Source of the DNA: Pseudomonas sp. IAC-BECa141
GTDB lineage: Bacteria > Pseudomonadota > Gammaproteobacteria > Pseudomonadales > Pseudomonadaceae
DNA: 64,000 nucleotides
NCBI RefSeq assembly: GCF_020544405.1
Contig: NZ_CP065410.1
Coordinates: 434,001 to 498,000 of the forward strand
Direction: 5' to 3'
Shown here: positions 50,360-59,351 of the stretch, in pieces
Position numbering within the stretch: position 1 is the stretch's first letter
Layout of the letters: each line of letters begins with the position of its first letter
Made by a program: the position numbers and the translations under genes
Notes under the pieces: model-generated
What the model saw: the letters and a program-made list of their open reading frames with translations, nothing else
What the model was told of the DNA's origin: nothing
The model's database searches: none

Positions 50360-50781
50360 CGCAGCATCCTTTCCACGGCATCGGTGAAGACTTTCGGCGA
50401 CGCCAGTTGCATCTCGCGGCTGCTGACTTCGACGGCAACCTGCACCGAGCTGGCGCGAGTCAGGCGTTCGCCGGTCTCGGCGTCGGTGATCAGGTAGTGA
50501 ATCTTCAGGCGGTTTTCCCATTCCACCAGGCTGGCGCGCACGTTCAGCCGTTGACCGAACACCGCGCCGCGCACGTAGCGCAATTGCAGGTCGATCACCG
50601 GCCAGGCGTAGCCCGAGTCGACCATCTGGTTGTAGTTGTGGCCGATCTTGTCGAGCAATGCGCACCGCGCCACTTCCAGGTATTTCACGTAATGGCCGTG
50701 CCAGACGACGTGCATGGTGTCGACGTCAAAGAACGGCACGAGGATTTCTGTATCGGCGTGAAGCACTCCGGCACTACGCAT
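50356..50781 (-). CDS. APE hot-dog thioesterase (4HBT-like)
   Basis: A 141-residue acyl-CoA/ACP thioesterase-like protein. The catalytic block VPFFDVDTMHVVWHGHYVKY has the Asp-x-x-x-x-His arrangement of 4-hydroxybenzoyl-CoA thioesterases. It could release or edit acyl chains during polyene synthesis. Its ATG overlaps the ammonia-lyase end by eight bases. Confidence 0.88.
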   Translation of the reverse strand: MRSAGVLHADTEILVPFFDVDTMHVVWHGHYVKYLEVARCALLDKIGHNYNQMVDSGYAWPVIDLQLRYVRGAVFGQRLNVRASLVEWENRLKIHYLITDAETGERLTRASSVQVAVEVSSREMQLASPKVFTDAVERMLR

Positions 50782-52318
50782 GCAGCCTCCAGTGTTGCTC
50801 GGCGATGCGTTGCAGACACAGGCGCAGTTCGCCTTCCAGGGCGCGGTCTTCGATGACTGGCGGGAAGTCCTGGGCCAGCGCTTCGTGCATCGCGGCAAGG
50901 GACGGAGGCAGCGGACGCGCGTCTGCATCGCGACCGCGCAGCCACACGCCTTGATTGGCGGCGAGCAGCGTGGCGGCGGCGACCTGTTCGGTCAGCTCCA
51001 GCACACGAATGGCGTCGCGGGCGGCGATGGTGCCCATGCTCACCTTGTCCTGGTTGTGGCATTCGGTGGAGCGCGAGAACACGCTGGCCGGCATGGTGTT
51101 TTTCAACGCTTCGGCAGTCCAGGCGCTGGCGCCGATCTGCACAGCCTTGAAGCCGTGGTTGAGCATCGCGCGGTCGGCGCTGGCGCCGGACAGATTGCTC
51201 GGCAAACCGTGGTTGTAACGCTCGTCCACCAGCAGCGCGAGTTGTCGGTCGAGCAGGTCGGCGACGTTGGCCACGAGGTTTTTCAGGCTGTCCATGGCGA
51301 ACGCGATATGCCCGCCGTAGAAGTGCCCGCCGTGCAGCACGCGCTCGGCTTCGGCGTCGATGATCGGGTTGTCGTTGGCGCTGTTGAGTTCGGTCTCGAT
51401 GAACGAACGCAGCCAGTTCAGGCTGTCGGCCAGCACGCCCAGCACGTGCGGTGCGCAGCGCAGCGAGTAGCGATCCTGCAAGCGGTGCAGCGGCGCGGTC
51501 GGCGCGTCGATCGCCAGATCCTTGCGCAGCCACGCGGCCACCTGCATCTGGCCCGGATGCGGCTTGGCGGCGAACAGGCGCTCGTCGAAGTGTTCCGGAT
51601 TGCCTTGCAGCGCCACCACGTTCAGCGCGGTGATGCGGGTGGCCAGTTGCAGCAGGTAATCGGCGCGGGCGTAGGCGAGGCAGGCCAGTCCGGTCATCAC
51701 GGCGGTGCCGTTCATCAGTGCCAGCGCTTCTTTCGGACGCAGCACCAGCGGCGTCCAGCCCAGTTCACGGTGTACGTCGGCAGCCTGGCGGCGCTCGCCA
51801 CGGAACATCACTTCACGCTCGCCGGACAGGGTCGCGGCAACGTAGGACAGCGGCGTCAGATCGCCGCTGGCGCCCACCGAACCTTCTTCGGGGATCAGCG
51901 GCAGAATGTCGTGTTCAAGAAACGCATGCAGGCGTTCCAGCAACTCGATGCGCACCCCGGACACGCCGTGGCACAGCGACTGCAAACGCGCCGCCAGTAC
52001 CGCGCGCGTGGCCGGGGCGTCGAGCAGTTTACCCAGCCCGCAACCGTGGAACGTGTAGAGATGACGCGGCAGCGCCTCGACGTGATGCAGCGGCACCGCG
52101 ACCACGCAGGAATCACCGTAACCGGTGGTCACGCCGTAGATCACGCCTTCCTTGTCCAGCAGCGAATCGAGGAACCGCGCGCCCTTGGCGATGCGTTCGC
52201 GATAAGGCGCGTCGCTCTGCAACTGCACGGGCGCCTGACGGTTGGCCAGGGCCAGCACGTCTTCGATGCGCAAAGGGCGTTCGCCGAAGGTGACCGGCTC
52301 AGGAGTTGGCGTTGTCAT
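50774..52318 (-). CDS. Aromatic amino acid (His/Tyr/Phe) ammonia-lyase of the APE operon
   Basis: A 514-residue member of the MIO ammonia-lyases. The ASG that cyclises to the MIO cofactor is in EEGSVGASGDLTPLSYVAAT near residue 150; VIYGVTTGYGDS supplies the catalytic Tyr loop, and HFYGGHIAFAMDSLKN the later active-site helix. It probably makes a cinnamate-type aryl precursor. The residues at the usual substrate-selectivity position read YTFHGCG, so Phe/His rather than the His-Leu of tyrosine or Ser-His of histidine lyases; specificity is left open. Confidence 0.9.
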   Translation of the reverse strand: MTTPTPEPVTFGERPLRIEDVLALANRQAPVQLQSDAPYRERIAKGARFLDSLLDKEGVIYGVTTGYGDSCVVAVPLHHVEALPRHLYTFHGCGLGKLLDAPATRAVLAARLQSLCHGVSGVRIELLERLHAFLEHDILPLIPEEGSVGASGDLTPLSYVAATLSGEREVMFRGERRQAADVHRELGWTPLVLRPKEALALMNGTAVMTGLACLAYARADYLLQLATRITALNVVALQGNPEHFDERLFAAKPHPGQMQVAAWLRKDLAIDAPTAPLHRLQDRYSLRCAPHVLGVLADSLNWLRSFIETELNSANDNPIIDAEAERVLHGGHFYGGHIAFAMDSLKNLVANVADLLDRQLALLVDERYNHGLPSNLSGASADRAMLNHGFKAVQIGASAWTAEALKNTMPASVFSRSTECHNQDKVSMGTIAARDAIRVLELTEQVAAATLLAANQGVWLRGRDADARPLPPSLAAMHEALAQDFPPVIEDRALEGELRLCLQRIAEQHWRLHA

Positions 52319-53246
52319 CGGTTTTCCAGAATGGGTAAAAGTTGAACCATTGGCACGGTGCTTCGAGGCAATAGTGACTCAGGCGTTGCGCATAGCGGGT
52401 GGCCCACTGATGAATGACCTGTTCGCGCTCGCGGCGTGACCACACCACGGCGTCGGCGAAGGGTTCGAGGGTCAGGCGATAGTGGCCGTCGGGCTGTTTC
52501 AGGCACATCAGCAGGTTGACCGGGCATTTCAGCAGGCCGGCCAGCAGCCACGGCCCTTGCGGGAACGGCGCCGGGTGGCCGAGAAAGTCCACGGTCACGC
52601 TGCGCCCGCCATGCAGTGGCACGCGGTCGCCGGCAATCGCCAGCCACTCGCCGCGCTCCAGGCGTTCGTGCAGTTGCAGCATGATCACCGGATCCAGCTC
52701 GCTGACCTGGATCAGCCGCAAATTGGTTGCTCCGGCTTCGCCCAGCAGGCGATTGAATTGCTCGGCGTGCTTGGTGTGCACCAGCACGTTCATCGTGACC
52801 TTTTCGCCCAGCTCCGCCAGCGCCCGGCACACTTCGAGGTTGCCCAGATGCGCGCCCACCAGCATTTGCCCGCGACTGCCGCGCAACTGATTGCGCAGCA
52901 GCGCCGGGTCGATGATTTCGATCTGCTCGATCTTCAGCTTGCCGTTCCACACGTCGAGCTTGTCGAGCAGCGAATCGGCGAATGCCATGAACTGGCGGAA
53001 CACCCTCCAACGGGTCGGACGCAGTTCGCGGCGACCGCTCCAGTCAGCGAGGCGCTGTTGATACTGCCAGGCACTGCGCCGCGCCGTGCGGCCGAACAGG
53101 AAAAAGTACAGAACGATGCCGTACAGCAACGGGCTCAGCAGGCGTCGGCCAAGGACTTTGGCGGCGAACGCGGTGAGTTTCATCAGCAGGAAACTGCCGC
53201 GCTCTTCGCGGTCGGCCCAATGCTTCTTGTCGGTCTCGACGGTCAT
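52299..53246 (-). CDS. APE lysophospholipid/LpxL-like acyltransferase
   Basis: A 315-residue membrane-associated acyltransferase of the LpxL/HtrB type: a hydrophobic N-terminal segment (LLYGIVLYFFLFGRTARRSA), then QMLVGAHLGNLEVCRALAEL in the position of the H-x4-D/E motif, and GDRVPLHGGRSVTVDFLGHP. It may transfer the aryl polyene acyl chain to a lipid or sugar. The ATG at 53246 overlaps the glycosyltransferase stop; the in-frame GTG at 53255 is less likely. Confidence 0.85.
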   Translation of the reverse strand: MTVETDKKHWADREERGSFLLMKLTAFAAKVLGRRLLSPLLYGIVLYFFLFGRTARRSAWQYQQRLADWSGRRELRPTRWRVFRQFMAFADSLLDKLDVWNGKLKIEQIEIIDPALLRNQLRGSRGQMLVGAHLGNLEVCRALAELGEKVTMNVLVHTKHAEQFNRLLGEAGATNLRLIQVSELDPVIMLQLHERLERGEWLAIAGDRVPLHGGRSVTVDFLGHPAPFPQGPWLLAGLLKCPVNLLMCLKQPDGHYRLTLEPFADAVVWSRREREQVIHQWATRYAQRLSHYCLEAPCQWFNFYPFWKTDDNANS

Positions 53247-53977
53247 GGGCGCCACCGTCGCCAGAGGATCACGGGCAGGCGCAGCAACATGCCGAAGAAC
53301 AGGCGCGTGTGCATGCTCGAGATCAGCACGTTGTCATGGAACAGGCGAAAGTGCGACACGCCGTTCAGCGGGTAATGCACGCTGGTCTGCAACCAGCGCA
53401 TCGGCTGATTGCGCCACGCCAGGCGCACCAGAATGTCCGAGTCGAAATCCATGCGCTTGCCGATCCGCGCCGAATCGATCACGCCCAGCGTCGGTTCCAG
53501 CGGATACACCCGGAAGCCGCACATCGAATCGCGAATCTGCAGCGACAAGGTGTTGATCCACACCATCACATGGGTCAGGTAACGCGCATACAAACGGCCC
53601 TTGGGCACGCTGGCGTCATACAGCGGATAGCCGCAGACCAGCGACTCGGGGTGAGCGCGGGACTCTTCGATGAAACGCGCGACATCCTGCAAGTCGTGCT
53701 GACCGTCGGCGTCGACCTGCAAGGCATGGCTGAAGCCCAGACGCGCGGCTTCACGCAGGCCGGTCATGACCGCGCCGCCCTTGCCCTGGTTGGCGGTGAG
53801 GCGCACCAGATAAACCCGCTCGCGCTCGGCCAGCGCGTCCAGCACCGCGGCGCAGGATTTGCTGCTGGCATCGTCCACCAGAATGCATGGCAGATCTTCG
53901 GCGAGCAGGGCGTCGACCACCGTGCCGATGGCGGTTTCGTGGTTGTAGACCGGGATCACTGCGCAAGGGTTATGCAT
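53243..53977 (-). CDS. APE family 2 glycosyltransferase
   Basis: A 244-residue GT2 enzyme: CAVIPVYNHETAIGTVVDAL at the N terminus, VDDASSK, ANQGKGGAVMTGLREAARLG and the DXD-like metal site in QVDADGQHD. It probably glycosylates the pigment or the lipid anchor. It starts eight bases inside the end of the AMP-ligase/dehydratase gene. Confidence 0.88.
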   Translation of the reverse strand: MHNPCAVIPVYNHETAIGTVVDALLAEDLPCILVDDASSKSCAAVLDALAERERVYLVRLTANQGKGGAVMTGLREAARLGFSHALQVDADGQHDLQDVARFIEESRAHPESLVCGYPLYDASVPKGRLYARYLTHVMVWINTLSLQIRDSMCGFRVYPLEPTLGVIDSARIGKRMDFDSDILVRLAWRNQPMRWLQTSVHYPLNGVSHFRLFHDNVLISSMHTRLFFGMLLRLPVILWRRWRP

Positions 53978-55649
53978 CGCCAGTCCCCAGCAGAATCCGC
54001 CCGCTGGAACAGGTGGCGGTGTCGTTGCGGTAGGCGAAATACAACTTGCCGCGCTCCGGGTCGAAACGCAGGTGCAGCTGGATTTCATCGCCGGGGCGCA
54101 CCAGTTGCTGGAATTTCAGCACTTCCATGCCGGCGAACGTGCCGGGCAGGTTCAGCAGTTGCCGACCCAGGTTCAGCGCCCATTCGACCTGCACCACGCC
54201 GGGCAGCACCGGGGCCTTGGGGAAGTGGCCGCTGAAGTAGGCCAGATCCGGCGGAACGCTTAATTGCAGGTTCCATTCGCCCTCGGTTTCGGCCTGTTCC
54301 AGAATCTCCGGCGCCTTTGGCCGTGGCGCCAGCAGCAAGGCTTCGACGTCGGCCTGAGGCAACTTGCCCTGAGTGTTCAGCGGCAGTTGTCGCAGCAGGC
54401 GCCAGCGGCGGGGCAGGGCCAGGGCTTCGCAATGGTCGCCGAGATAACGGCGCAGGGTTTCGGTCAGGCTGCGCCGGCCATGTTCGCGCAGGGCAAACAG
54501 GCCGGATTCGCTGAGCACCAGCAGCGCGCCGAGGGACGCACGGTTTTCCTGCACCACGCCCAGACGTGCTTCGGCGACCCAGTCGTGAGCCACCAGCGCC
54601 TGTTCAAGCATTGGCAGGGAAATACGTTTTTCTTCGAGTTTGACGATCCGGTCGAGCCGTCCGAGCAATTCAAAGCGGCCATCGCCCTGAATGCGCGCCG
54701 CATCGGCGGTGTGTTCGACATGCCCGGCGGGCAGATACGGCGAAGCGATCAGCAAGGCGCCGTCACTGTCCTGACTCAACTCGACGCCGGCAAACGGCTG
54801 CCACAACGATTCGCCCTGACGCCAGGCGATGCCGCCGGTTTCCGAGCTGCCGAGGATTTCTGTCGGCCATTGTCCCAGACGTTGATGCAGGCTTTGCGCG
54901 GCGTCTGCCGGCAGTGCGCCACCGGATGAAAACACCCGGCGCACGACGCTCAGCGCTGGCCAGTCGAGGTTGTCGCCCATGCGCTTGAGGAGCGCCGGGC
55001 TGGCGACCCAGGCAAAGGCCGGGTGCTCGCGGCTGGCGCGTTGCAGGTCTTCCGGGAAGGCCAGTTGCTTGCGAAGGAACGGACGCCCGGCGCACAACGG
55101 CCACAGCACGCGGAACAGCAAGCCGTAGATGTGTTGGGTGGCGACGCTGCCGAGGATGCAGGCCTCACCCAGATCGGCGCCCCACAGTTGCTCAAGGGCT
55201 TCGACTTCGTTGGCCAGTTGCCGCAGGGATTTGTCGATGCGCTTGGGCTCGCCGCTGGAGCCGGAGGTGCACAGGCTCAGACGGCACTGGTCGAGATCCA
55301 GTTCGGCAGCGGGCAGAGGAGGTTGCAGCAGATCGCTCAGGCGAGCGTCATCGGCCTGATCGGTGAGCCACAGATCGACTTCGTTCGACCAGCGCTGTCG
55401 GGTCTGCGCTTGCAGATCCGAAGGCAGCAACACACTGATGCCGGCGCGCCAGGCACCGAGCAGGGCGATGGCAAGCTCGGCGGCATCTTCCAGATGCACT
55501 GCCAGACGCTTCACGCCGCGGGCCTGCAGACCGGCGGCCAGACTCAGGGCTTGCTCGCGCAGGTGTGCGTGATCGAGTGCCGGCGCGACGGTGATTGCGC
55601 GCTGCGGCAGATCCTTGAGCAACAGCTGCTCAAGTTTTATCCAGTTCAT
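53970..55649 (-). CDS. APE fused AMP-ligase (acyl/aryl-ACP synthetase) and hot-dog dehydratase
   Basis: A 559-residue two-domain protein. Residues about 1-440 are an ANL adenylating enzyme: P-loop [44 protein letters not shown], and the late Lys in [15 protein letters not shown]. Residues about 460-559 are a FabZ-like hot-dog ([20 protein letters not shown], with catalytic His). In the E. coli-type cluster these functions are separate genes (ApeH ligase and ApeI dehydratase). The ligase should load the aryl starter onto an ACP. The ATG at 55649 overlaps the upstream stop (ATGA). Confidence 0.88.
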   Translation of the reverse strand: MNWIKLEQLLLKDLPQRAITVAPALDHAHLREQALSLAAGLQARGVKRLAVHLEDAAELAIALLGAWRAGISVLLPSDLQAQTRQRWSNEVDLWLTDQADDARLSDLLQPPLPAAELDLDQCRLSLCTSGSSGEPKRIDKSLRQLANEVEALEQLWGADLGEACILGSVATQHIYGLLFRVLWPLCAGRPFLRKQLAFPEDLQRASREHPAFAWVASPALLKRMGDNLDWPALSVVRRVFSSGGALPADAAQSLHQRLGQWPTEILGSSETGGIAWRQGESLWQPFAGVELSQDSDGALLIASPYLPAGHVEHTADAARIQGDGRFELLGRLDRIVKLEEKRISLPMLEQALVAHDWVAEARLGVVQENRASLGALLVLSESGLFALREHGRRSLTETLRRYLGDHCEALALPRRWRLLRQLPLNTQGKLPQADVEALLLAPRPKAPEILEQAETEGEWNLQLSVPPDLAYFSGHFPKAPVLPGVVQVEWALNLGRQLLNLPGTFAGMEVLKFQQLVRPGDEIQLHLRFDPERGKLYFAYRNDTATCSSGRILLGTGDA

Positions 55650-56191
55650 GGGCGACCTCTTACCCTTTGTCGTATCAGCCATTCAATGGCAAACATCAGG
55701 CCGATCAATCCGTAGGAGATCAGGCCGGTGTACAACATCCACCAGTTCAGCGGCGCCCAGAGTGTCAGCAGGGCGGCGCACAAACCGTTGCAAAAGAAAA
55801 ACACGCTCCAGGCCACGGTGACCTGGCGGGTGTAACGAATCGCCTTGGGCGGCAGTTGCGGCTCACGCAGGCGCGCCAGACGCTCAACCATCGGCGGCCC
55901 GTATTTCAGGCTCAGGCTGAACAGCACCAGCATGAAGCCGCTGATCAGCACCGGGTACCAGCGCAACAGCAAAGGGCTGTCGAACACCGCCAGCAGCAGG
56001 CAGAACACGATCGCCACGCAGGCCATCCACAGACTGCCGGGCTTGCGTTCGCCGGTCAGCGCCCGGGCCAGCCACAGGCCGCCCAGCAGCAGGCCGAACT
56101 GCCATGGCGCGAAATGCTCCATGCCGAAATACACCGCAAAGGGATACAGCAGGCCCGCCAGCAGCAGGCCGAGGCCGAACAGTCGGCTCAT
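55646..56191 (-). CDS. APE-associated integral membrane protein (COG4648-like, ApeG-type)
   Basis: A 181-residue protein with five or six hydrophobic helices (LFGLGLLLAGLLYPFAVYFG, VLISGFMLVLFSLSLKYGPP, YTGLISYGLIGLMFAIEWLI). It is a conserved membrane member of APE clusters with no known activity. It lies between the second ACP and the ligase gene and overlaps both by four bases. Confidence 0.85.
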   Translation of the reverse strand: MSRLFGLGLLLAGLLYPFAVYFGMEHFAPWQFGLLLGGLWLARALTGERKPGSLWMACVAIVFCLLLAVFDSPLLLRWYPVLISGFMLVLFSLSLKYGPPMVERLARLREPQLPPKAIRYTRQVTVAWSVFFFCNGLCAALLTLWAPLNWWMLYTGLISYGLIGLMFAIEWLIRQRVRGRP

Positions 56192-56442
56192 GCGGCCGGT
56201 TGAACCAGACGGTAGACCGCCTCGACCACGTCGCTGACGGTACGCACCGACTTGAATTCCTCGGCGGCGATTTTCTTGCCGGTCTGGCGTTTGATGTGAT
56301 CGATCAGGTCGACGGCGTCGATGCTGTCGATTTCCAGATCCTGATACAGGTTGGATTCCAGGCTCACGCGAGCCGGGTCCAGTTCGAACAGCTCGACCAG
56401 GGCATCGCGCAGGGTGTTGAAAATGTCGTCACGAGTTTGCAT
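56188..56442 (-). CDS. APE acyl carrier protein 2
   Basis: An 84-residue ACP whose phosphopantetheine Ser is in LYQDLEIDSIDAVDLIDHIK (near residue 40). It is the second of two tandem ACPs; two ACPs (ApeE and ApeF) are standard in APE synthesis, one for starter and one for extension. Overlaps the membrane protein gene by four bases. Confidence 0.93.
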   Translation of the reverse strand: MQTRDDIFNTLRDALVELFELDPARVSLESNLYQDLEIDSIDAVDLIDHIKRQTGKKIAAEEFKSVRTVSDVVEAVYRLVQPAA

Positions 56443-56451
56443 GGTCCGGTC

Positions 56452-56712
56452 TCAAGCTGCCTGTTTTGCAGTGACGAACGCCGCAAGGCTCGCCACGTTG
56501 GTGAAATGGTTGCGGGTGTCCTTGGCGTCGGCGTCGATCTTGATGCCGTACTTTTTCTGAATCGCCAGGCCGAGCTCCAGAGCGTCGACGGAGTCCAGGC
56601 CCAGGCCTTCGCCGAACAGTGTCTGGTCGTCGCCGATGTCCTCTGCGCTGATGTCTTCGAGGCCCAGGGCGTCGATGATCAGCTCTTTGATGTCACGGTT
56701 TAGATCGCTCAT
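56452..56712 (-). CDS. APE acyl carrier protein 1
   Basis: An 86-residue ACP with the attachment Ser in FGEGLGLDSVDALELGLAIQ (near residue 40), an acidic helix II and a C-terminal KQAA. The ATG at 56712 lies 20 bases inside the end of the acyltransferase gene; a longer upstream frame is only overlap with that gene. Confidence 0.93.
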   Translation of the reverse strand: MSDLNRDIKELIIDALGLEDISAEDIGDDQTLFGEGLGLDSVDALELGLAIQKKYGIKIDADAKDTRNHFTNVASLAAFVTAKQAA

Positions 56713-57502
56713 CTTCGGCGAGCTCCTTGATAAAGAATTGGTGCAAATAGTCATTGAGCTTGCGCGAGGCCTGCGGGGCAGGTCCCTGCGCGGCAAAAGT
56801 CTGTGGGTCTATATCGGCCCCGACGCGAAAACTGAAGTGCACGCGGCGACTGGGGATGCGATACCAGGGTTCGGCCTTGGTCAGGGTGGTCGGACTGACC
56901 TGGATGACCACCGGGGTGACGATTTTCGCACCGCGCAGTGCAATGGCCGCTGCGCCCCGATGAAAGGCTGGCGCCTGACCCGGTTGGGTGCGGGTGCCTT
57001 CGGGAAAAATGATCAGGGTCTGGCCGCTTTGCAGCGCGTTGGCGGCGGCATCGAGCATGTCCATGCTGCCGTCGTTGCTGATGTATTCGGTGCTGCGCAG
57101 CGGGCCACGGGTGAAGGGGTTTTCCCACAGGCTTTTCTTCACCACGCAGTTGGCCCGACGCACCAGGCCGATCAGGAACACCACATCGATCAGCGACGGG
57201 TGATTGGCGATGATCATCTGCCCCGGACGGCCCAGACGTTCGGCGCCCTGGATGTCGTAGGTCAGCACGCCGGTACGGGCCATGAACCGAACGAAAAACC
57301 AGAACAGCCGGCTGACGGTCTGGCGCGCCCGCTCGCGATGCGCAATGGCGTCGCCCGGCAGGCAACCGAGCAATGGGAATACCAGCAGGCGCAGGCACAG
57401 GCCACCGAGCCCGAACAGGGCGAAGCTGGTGGCGGTGGCCAGCAGACGCCAGTAATAGGCATCGCGGTTTTTTCCGATTACAGGTTGCGTTGCCAGGTCC
57501 AT
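56693..57502 (-). CDS. APE lysophospholipid acyltransferase (PlsC-like)
   Basis: A 269-residue 1-acylglycerol-phosphate acyltransferase-like protein. Two N-terminal hydrophobic segments precede the catalytic NHPSLIDVVFLIGLV (NHxSxxD, His-Asp) near residue 100 and FPEGTRTQPG (motif III). It may attach the polyene acyl chain to a lipid carrier. The ATG at 57502 lies 25 bases inside the KS-like gene upstream. Confidence 0.87.
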   Translation of the reverse strand: MDLATQPVIGKNRDAYYWRLLATATSFALFGLGGLCLRLLVFPLLGCLPGDAIAHRERARQTVSRLFWFFVRFMARTGVLTYDIQGAERLGRPGQMIIANHPSLIDVVFLIGLVRRANCVVKKSLWENPFTRGPLRSTEYISNDGSMDMLDAAANALQSGQTLIIFPEGTRTQPGQAPAFHRGAAAIALRGAKIVTPVVIQVSPTTLTKAEPWYRIPSRRVHFSFRVGADIDPQTFAAQGPAPQASRKLNDYLHQFFIKELAEDERSKP

Positions 57503-58203
57503 AGACGAGTCTTCCAGGCATGTTGGCAATGGGGTTGCTGACCGAGCAGGGTTCGCAGCAGATTCAGTGCATGGGGCCACTGCGGTTTTGACACTGCTTG
57601 CGGGGCGCTGTTCAGGGTCAGCCGCCAGTCGGTACCGGGGGTGAGCAACAGCCCGACCGCATAGGGAAACGGAACGTCGTCGACCCACGTCGAATAGGCT
57701 TCGGGCGGTTGTTCCTCGGTGATCACCAGCAAAACTGCCGGGGCGCCTTCGTTGAGCAATGTGGCGGCTTCGAGCATGCCGTGTTCGAGGCCGTCGCCGG
57801 CCGCGGCGAGGGCGGTCATTTCGCTGGTTTCGCCGCGCATGATCGACCACAGGCCGATGATCGCGTTGTGCACCGACAGGCTGAACTGGGTCGGCGACAG
57901 CGGCTGTTCGTTAGCCAGATCGCTGAGGATTTCAAAGGTGCGCGGGGTTTCGCCATGCCGGGAGACAAAGACCAGCGGCAGATTTTCCCGACCGTCGGCC
58001 AGCGGCCAGCCGACGCTGAACGCCATCCGCGCCAGACGGCTGAGACGACGGCGCTGCATGGCCGGCAGAAACGACACATCGGGTGCGGCATCGCTGCTTT
58101 CGAGCACGACCGGTTGTCGGCTCCAGGCCTGCCAGGCTTCCACGCTGTCGAGCCCGGGAGCCCAGGCGCGCCATTGGGCGATGTTGAAGTTGATCACGGA
58201 CAT
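57478..58203 (-). CDS. APE chain-length-factor-like beta-ketoacyl synthase (ApeC-type)
   Basis: First gene of the APE operon. 241 residues, little more than half a normal KS, corresponding to the N-terminal half (PF13723-type ketoacyl synthase). The region that would hold the active-site Cys reads EMTALAAAGDGLEHGMLEAA, so no Cys is present, and there are no catalytic His blocks. This is the expected feature of a chain-length factor, which forms a heterodimer with the true KS (here the protein encoded at 42532-43728). The ATG at 58203 follows GGGATAA. Confidence 0.87.
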   Translation of the reverse strand: MSVINFNIAQWRAWAPGLDSVEAWQAWSRQPVVLESSDAAPDVSFLPAMQRRRLSRLARMAFSVGWPLADGRENLPLVFVSRHGETPRTFEILSDLANEQPLSPTQFSLSVHNAIIGLWSIMRGETSEMTALAAAGDGLEHGMLEAATLLNEGAPAVLLVITEEQPPEAYSTWVDDVPFPYAVGLLLTPGTDWRLTLNSAPQAVSKPQWPHALNLLRTLLGQQPHCQHAWKTRLWTWQRNL

Positions 58204-58303
58204 TTATCCCGCCCCTGCGGGCCGATTTGACGCGGTTTCGCCAACGTCGCCGCTGAGCTGATTTAGCCTGAAATGGCATGGCGCGTGGCGCCGGGTGGCG
58301 CGC

Positions 58304-58332
58304 ATTATCCCGGTGCGACGAGTGTGTAGCAA
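58304..58332 (-). promoter_or_regulatory. Candidate sigma-70 promoter of the APE operon
   Basis: On the minus strand TTGCTA, 17 bases, GATAAT (5/6), about 100 bases before the first APE gene. The 370-base gap 58204-58573 also has to hold the promoter of the divergent parA-like gene, for which no clear box pair was found. No gene is evident in the gap. Confidence 0.5.
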
Positions 58333-58573
58333 ATGCTGGTTACATTTTGCGCAGTGAAATGGACCGAATGGTACGCAGCAGAAAACTGTCACTTGGCCAT
58401 TATCCAGATTGTCGGGTGTCTGTCTGTCGGGCGAATCGGCGATCAACGGGTGTCTTTGCCCCGTATTCATTGGGATATTGGCGCCTGACTCTGTAGTCCG
58501 TATCCATCGAGGTAGCGAACCGGCACCGGGCACCACTACACTCGGTCATTCTTTGATACACGGAGGTTTTGTC

Positions 58574-59344
58574 ATGCGGCGCGTGGTGTTCAATCAGAAA
58601 GGTGGCGTGGGCAAATCCAGCATTGCCTGCAATCTGGCGGCGGTGAGCGCCAGCGAGGGTTATCGCACGCTGTTGGTGGACCTCGATGCCCAAGCCAACT
58701 CCACTCAGTATCTGACCGGGCTCACGGGTGATGACATTCCGATGGGCATTGCCGACTTCTTCAAGCAGACCCTGTCTTCCGGGCCGTTCTCGAAAAAGAA
58801 TCAGGCGGATATCTACGAAACGCCGTTCGACAACCTGCACATCATCACCGCCACCGCCGAACTGGCCGACTTGCAACCCAAGCTCGAGGCCAAACACAAG
58901 ATCAACAAGCTGCGAAAGCTGCTCGACGAATTGTCGGAAGATTACGACCGGATCTATCTGGATACGCCGCCGGCGCTGAATTTCTATGCGGTCTCGGCAC
59001 TGATTGCCGCCGATCGGGTACTGATTCCCTTTGACTGCGACAGCTTCTCGCGTCAGGCCCTCTACGGTCTGATCGCCGAGATCGACGAGTTGAAGGAAGA
59101 CCACAACGAAGGCCTGGAAGTCGAAGGCATTGTGGTCAACCAGTTCCAGGCCCGGGCCAGCCTGCCGCAGCAGATCCTCGACGAACTGATCGCCGAGGGC
59201 CTGCCGGTATTGCCGGTCTACCTCGCCAGCTCAGTGCGCATGCGCGAATCGCATCAGGCCAGTATGCCGCTGATCCATCTCGACCCGCGGCACAAGCTGA
59301 CGCAGCAGTTCGTGGAACTGCACAACCTGCTCGAAGACGCCTGA
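58574..59344 (+). CDS. ParA-like ATPase (MinD/ParA family), orphan
   Basis: A 256-residue deviant Walker ATPase: [20 protein letters not shown] at about 9-28, Walker A' [15 protein letters not shown] and [20 protein letters not shown]. No ParB or other partner lies beside it, so it is not a normal chromosome-partition parAB pair. GGAGG sits seven bases before the ATG. It ends seven bases from the convergent trxC. Its partner and cargo are unknown. Confidence 0.9.
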   Translation: MRRVVFNQKGGVGKSSIACNLAAVSASEGYRTLLVDLDAQANSTQYLTGLTGDDIPMGIADFFKQTLSSGPFSKKNQADIYETPFDNLHIITATAELADLQPKLEAKHKINKLRKLLDELSEDYDRIYLDTPPALNFYAVSALIAADRVLIPFDCDSFSRQALYGLIAEIDELKEDHNEGLEVEGIVVNQFQARASLPQQILDELIAEGLPVLPVYLASSVRMRESHQASMPLIHLDPRHKLTQQFVELHNLLEDA

Positions 59345-59351
59345 AGCCTTG

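Noticed and set aside
58204..58536. 110-codon minus-strand frame upstream of the APE operon
   Set aside because: It covers the promoter gap; the translated sequence looks like non-coding artefact and has no ribosome site.
58480..58545. Possible tRNA remnant near GACTCTGTAGTC
   Set aside because: Only a short dyad; no acceptor stem, D-arm or T-arm could be fitted around it.
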